A program made the translations under genes and the position numbers. DNA of 64,000 bases, taken from Psychrobacter sp. JCM 18903 (GTDB lineage: Bacteria > Pseudomonadota > Gammaproteobacteria > Pseudomonadales > Moraxellaceae). Of this stretch, positions 60,777 through 64,000 are shown piece after piece (position 1 is the first letter of the stretch; every line of letters starts with the position of its first letter). The notes beneath the pieces are model-generated. The model was not told where the DNA came from, ran no database searches, and was given only the letters and a program-made list of their open reading frames with translations. The stretch covers positions 62,001 through 126,000 of the forward strand of contig NZ_BAWJ01000007.1 in the NCBI RefSeq assembly GCF_000586475.1. The letters are read 5' to 3'.

Positions 60777-62122
60777 TTAGTTTAAAATACCGTAAGCAAC
60801 CAATGCATCGGCAACTCGTTTAAAGCCAACGATATTGGCACCAGCCATATAGTTGATATAGCCATTATCTGTTTGACCATACTGTTCTGAGGCGTCAGCT
60901 GCGCAGTCATGGATATTTCTCATGATATTCTTGAGGCGCAAGTCGATTTGCTCAAAGCTCTTATACTGACGGACTGAGTTTTGTGACATCTCAAGTGCAG
61001 AGACTGCTACACCGCCCGCGTTGGCGGCTTTACCTGGGGCATAATGCACGCGGTGCAAACGAATATAGTCGATGGCTTCAGCAGTCAATGGCATGTTGGC
61101 ACCTTCGACAACGTATGTAATGCCATTTTCAACCATGAGCTTGGCATCTTCTTCATTGACTTCGTTTTGCGTTGCTGATGGAATTGCGATATCGCCTTTG
61201 AATTGCCACGGCTTTTGCTTCGCAAACCACTCTCCACCATAAACATCGACGTACTCAGCCAACGGTTTGCTTTTTGCTTTTTGCGCCTTGAGCCAATCAA
61301 TTTTTTCTTGATTCAGACCCGCTTCATCATATAAAGTCCCTTGTGAGTCTGACACAGTGACGACGATGCCACCCAGCATATGGCTTTTTCAGCAGCATGT
61401 AATGAGACGTTACCAGCACCTGAAACCAATACTCTCTTACCTTTGATATCGTCATTTTGCGCCGTAAGCATGTTTTCTAAGAAATACACCGCGCCATAAC
61501 CTGTCGCCTCAGTACGCATCAAACTGCCACCGAAGCCAACGCCTTTACCTGTCAAAACGCCGCCGTATTCGTGCGTTAAATTCTTATACATAGCAAACAT
61601 ATAGCTGACTTCACGCCCACCCACGCCAATGTCACCAGCGGGCACATCGATGTCTTTATTCACATAGTGATGTAGCTCACGCATAAAGGCATAGCAAAAA
61701 CGGCGGATTTCACTGTCTGTTTTGCCTTTGGGATCAAAATCAGAGCCACCTTTACCACCGCCCATTGGCAATCCAGTCAAAGCGTTTTTGAATATTTGCT
61801 CAAAGCCTAAAAACTTCAACACAGATTGGTTGACAGTCGGATGAAATCTCACGCCACCTTTATAAGGACCTAAGGCATTGCTGAACTGGACACGCCAGCC
61901 GCGGTTAACCTGAACTTCACCTTGGTCATTTTCCCAGTTAATACGAAAAGCAATAACGCGGTCAGGCTCAACGAGGCGCTCAAATATTTTAAAAGTATCA
62001 TATTCTGGGTGGGCGTCGTATAACGGCGCAATCGTAATTGCAACTTCTTTTACCGCTTGAACGAATTCAGGTTGATGGGCGTAACGCGCTTCGACTTTTT
62101 CGATGGCCTGACTGATACTCAT
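60777..62122 (-). CDS. gdhA: Glutamate dehydrogenase GdhA (one frameshift)
   Basis: GdhA interconverts glutamate and 2-oxoglutarate plus ammonia. The 449-residue hexameric type is recognised from PMGGGKGGSDFDPKGKTDSEIRRFCYAFMRELHHYV (substrate Lys), DVPAGDIGVGGREVSYMF (catalytic Asp), VLVSGAGNVSLHAAEKAI (nucleotide-binding GxGxxS) and PLTAEAIDYIRLH, ending in ANIVGFKRVADALVAYGI. It resembles the NADP-dependent class, though the cofactor cannot be read from sequence with certainty. The break near 61379 is repaired by one A (CATATGC to CATAATGC), giving AEKAIMLGGIVVTVSD. AAGGAAAAG precedes the ATG. Confidence 0.95.
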
Positions 62123-62758
62123 ATCTTTTCCTTAGGGTAAAAATGGTGATCGTGCTTACTTACACCGATGTCACATCGTATGACAACAAACGAGAGGATT
62201 GTAGACACTGGTGTAAAACTGAAATTGCCCCGACACGCTGGCTTGTGTAGAGACAAATGGGATTAAAAAAGCTGACTGAATTTATGCCTAGATGCCACAT
62301 TCAGAGACAAGAACATTTTTTATCCCATAATATATATCACTTTTGAGGCGTATAAGTCTAGTAAATATCACCATCATGAAAAGTTATAAGCAATTTTTAT
62401 TGGCACAGTCTAGAGTGCGCCTTTGCATCGCACCTTGAGACGCCGACTGATGAGCTTACAGATCTCATTGATTGTGCTAAAAATAGTCCTGTATTACTAA
62501 AAAATCTTCGTTTTACTAATCTCTAAATAAATCAAATATTAATGGAAATTTGTGTATTGATAACCGTTAAGTAAAGACGAAAGGTCAATAATCAGCACCA
62601 AACGGTATAAAAAACCCAAAAACTTGGCTTTTTGCTTGAGCCGATGTATATCAATATTAACAGCAAGGGTTTATAATAGCCGACTTAGTCAACATTTATT
62701 CTCCACCATTACTAACTGTTATTTTATCAATTGAATAACCCGTCATAGAGAAAGCGAT
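62123..62758. other. Spacer before roadblock gene
   Basis: 636 bases with no supported gene. A 48-codon start-less frame (about 62382-62526, ending in KNLRFTNL) and a short ATG frame at 62376 overlap; together they may be a decayed gene, but I cannot establish one. Confidence 0.4.
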
Positions 62759-63119
62759 ATGCGTACAGATTCATTCCAGCAAATCTTGGAAGACCTAAAC
62801 AGCTCATCAGCCGATGTTGAAGCATCTGCTTATTTCTAACGATGGTCTGATGATTGCCTCAGCCCTACCAACGGGCGTTGATGAAGACCGTGTTGGCGCT
62901 ATGTCAGCGGCTTTATTGTCATTGGGTGACCGCGCAGGTCGTGAGTTGGCACGTGGTAGTATCGATCGTATTATGATTCAAGGTGAAAAAGGCTACGTGA
63001 TTATGACCTCATCTGGAGATGAAGCGGTACTTACTATCATGGCAAAACCAAATGCAAAACTTGGTTTGATATTCTTAGATATCAAGCGTGCCTCAGAAGC
63101 CCTTGCAAAACTTATCTAA
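62759..63119 (+). CDS. Roadblock/LC7 domain protein (one frameshift)
   Basis: After adding two bases near 62827 (TCTGCTTATT to TCTGCTCTTATT) the frame from the ATG at 62759 joins: MRTDSFQQILEDLNSSSADVEASALISNDGLMIASALPTGVDEDRVGAMSAALLSLGDRAG. The product, about 120 residues, is one roadblock/LC7 domain (IDRIMIQGEKGYVIMTSSGDEAVLTIMAKPNAKLGLIFLDIKRASEAL). Such domains regulate small GTPases (MglB-type) or dimerise as scaffolds. No MglA-like GTPase is in the window. GAGAAAG precedes the ATG. Confidence 0.8.
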
Positions 63120-63391
63120 TTGGTAAATTTGGATTTTTGTCGATAACACATTTTTTATTATTTAATGTCATATAGCACATAGCACGACTGATAAATATGA
63201 CTTTAAATCAAAATGAGGTGACTGTCTCATAAAAAATATTTAAGATGGCACACATTATTTGTATGGAATAATAGCCTGATAAATATTGGGACGACGACTG
63301 AGCTGAAAGGCAACATGATGTTATCGACAACTACCACACCAGATTGGCTTTTTAATCATTATAAATATAACGATAAATAAAGGAGATTACG

Positions 63392-63885
63392 ATGGGTTCT
63401 CCAATCCCTGATGCACATAAGCCTGATATGCCCGCTGAGCAGATTACTCTGACTTATTATGATGGTACATCACGGACTGTCTATGATACTGGTATTGAAC
63501 GCCCTTATCCTGATGGCAAGCTGATTGTATCGCGTACCGATTTGGATGGTGTGCTGACTCACGTCAACGATGCTTTTGTCGAAATCAGTGGCTACAGCGT
63601 TGATGAGCTTATTGGTCAGCCACAATCTATTTTACGCCACCCTGATATGCCAAAAGCCGCTTATAAAGATTTGTGGGATACCGCAGCGGCTGGGCAAAAA
63701 TGGCATGGCTACGTTAAGAATTTATGCAAAGATGGTAGTCACTATTGGTCTATGCGACCGTTGTGCCAAACATTCGTCGCGGCGAAACAGTGGGTTATAC
63801 CTCGGTACGCCGTAAGCCATCACGTAGCAAAATCGAAGCTGCTATGGCTCAGTATGCCCAAATGAATCAAAATGAGGAAGGCTAA
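63392..63885 (+). CDS. Stand-alone Aer-type PAS protein (one frameshift)
   Basis: After adding one G near 63740 (TATTGGTCT to TATTGGGTCT) the frame reads on to a stop at 63883-63885, about 165 residues. It contains the PAS segment LIVSRTDLDGVLTHVNDAFVEISGYSVDELIGQPQSILRHPDMPKAAYKDLW, then WHGYVKNLCKDGSHYWVYATVVPNIRRGETVGYTSVRRKPSR, very like the FAD-binding PAS of Aer. There is no transmembrane or methyl-accepting part, so it lacks an output domain. AGGAG precedes the ATG. It may sense redox or oxygen and work with its neighbours. Confidence 0.8.
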
Positions 63886-63888
63886 ATC

Positions 63889-64000
63889 ATGACGACACAC
63901 AATATGTTAATCGCCCCTGATTTTTCTCCTGAGCGTTTTGCAGGCTGGCACATGTTTAATATTTTGATTCAAAAACGTGCCAACCTAAATATGCATCTGA
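63889..64000 (+). CDS. Unknown protein, cut by window end
   Basis: An ATG three bases after the PAS stop opens a frame that runs to the end of the window: MTTHNMLIAPDFSPERFAG, then WHMFNILIQKRANLNMHL. The first 37 residues show no signal peptide. The start has the look of a phosphate/phosphonate-type binding-protein fold (LIAPDF...), but this is only an impression. Tight spacing indicates cotranscription with the PAS gene. Confidence 0.5.
   Translation, partial: MTTHNMLIAPDFSPERFAGWHMFNILIQKRANLNMHL

Overview
The window reads as chromosomal DNA of a gamma-proteobacterium of the Moraxellaceae, most likely Psychrobacter or a close relative. I infer this from remembered similarity of the proteins and from the mix of moderate-GC coding DNA and AT-rich spacers; no search was run. 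Nearly all of it is housekeeping or catabolic core. The one clearly foreign-looking stretch is a single AT-rich DUF4238 gene at about 10.0-11.2 kb.

Layout. 0.3-2.5 kb: miaE, then four small, very hydrophilic acidic proteins on the minus strand. 2.8-9.9 kb: ppk1, mtgA, a CxxC glutaredoxin-like protein, lldD, a rhomboid protease and a MipA/OmpV outer-membrane protein. 10-20.7 kb: the DUF4238 gene, fumC, 5-formyl-THF cyclo-ligase with two small unknown genes, a Na+/H+ antiporter, lon, a META-domain lipoprotein and sodC. 20.9-25.4 kb: topA and two unknown envelope proteins. 25.6-36.5 kb: an iron region with tonB-exbB-exbD, a four-gene catechol-siderophore type ABC importer, a PepSY-TM protein and a FetA/FrpB-like TonB receptor, with Fur-box-like sites at three promoters. 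37.0-44.6 kb: purine breakdown, with an NCS2 permease, a TetR regulator, uraD, uraH, puuD, puuE, (S)-ureidoglycine aminohydrolase and allA. Two copies of a TTGACCA palindrome suggest a RutR-like operator. 44.8-48.5 kb: trpR, trpE, trpG and an EamA exporter. 48.7-51.1 kb: a cystine-type ABC importer. 51.4-59.8 kb: hutC and hutU-carrier-hutH-hutG-hutI, with a TGTATATACA HutC operator. 60.0-62.1 kb: a PepSY protein and gdhA, which would carry histidine-derived glutamate into 2-oxoglutarate. 62.8-64.0 kb: a stand-alone roadblock/LC7 protein, a stand-alone Aer-type PAS protein and the start of a third gene cut by the window end.

Together these genes describe nitrogen and carbon salvage (urate to glyoxylate and urea; histidine to glutamate), iron piracy without siderophore synthesis, and envelope and protein quality control.

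Caution. At least 34 frameshifts break 24 otherwise well-conserved genes, including topA, fumC, gdhA, lldD and the hut genes. Thirty have the same sign (loss of one base) and nearly all can be repaired by adding one base to a short run. The other four fit a two-base loss or, formally, a one-base gain. This looks like systematic under-calling of repeats in the sequence, not gene decay. I therefore annotate each such gene as one CDS spanning its pieces and give the break position.
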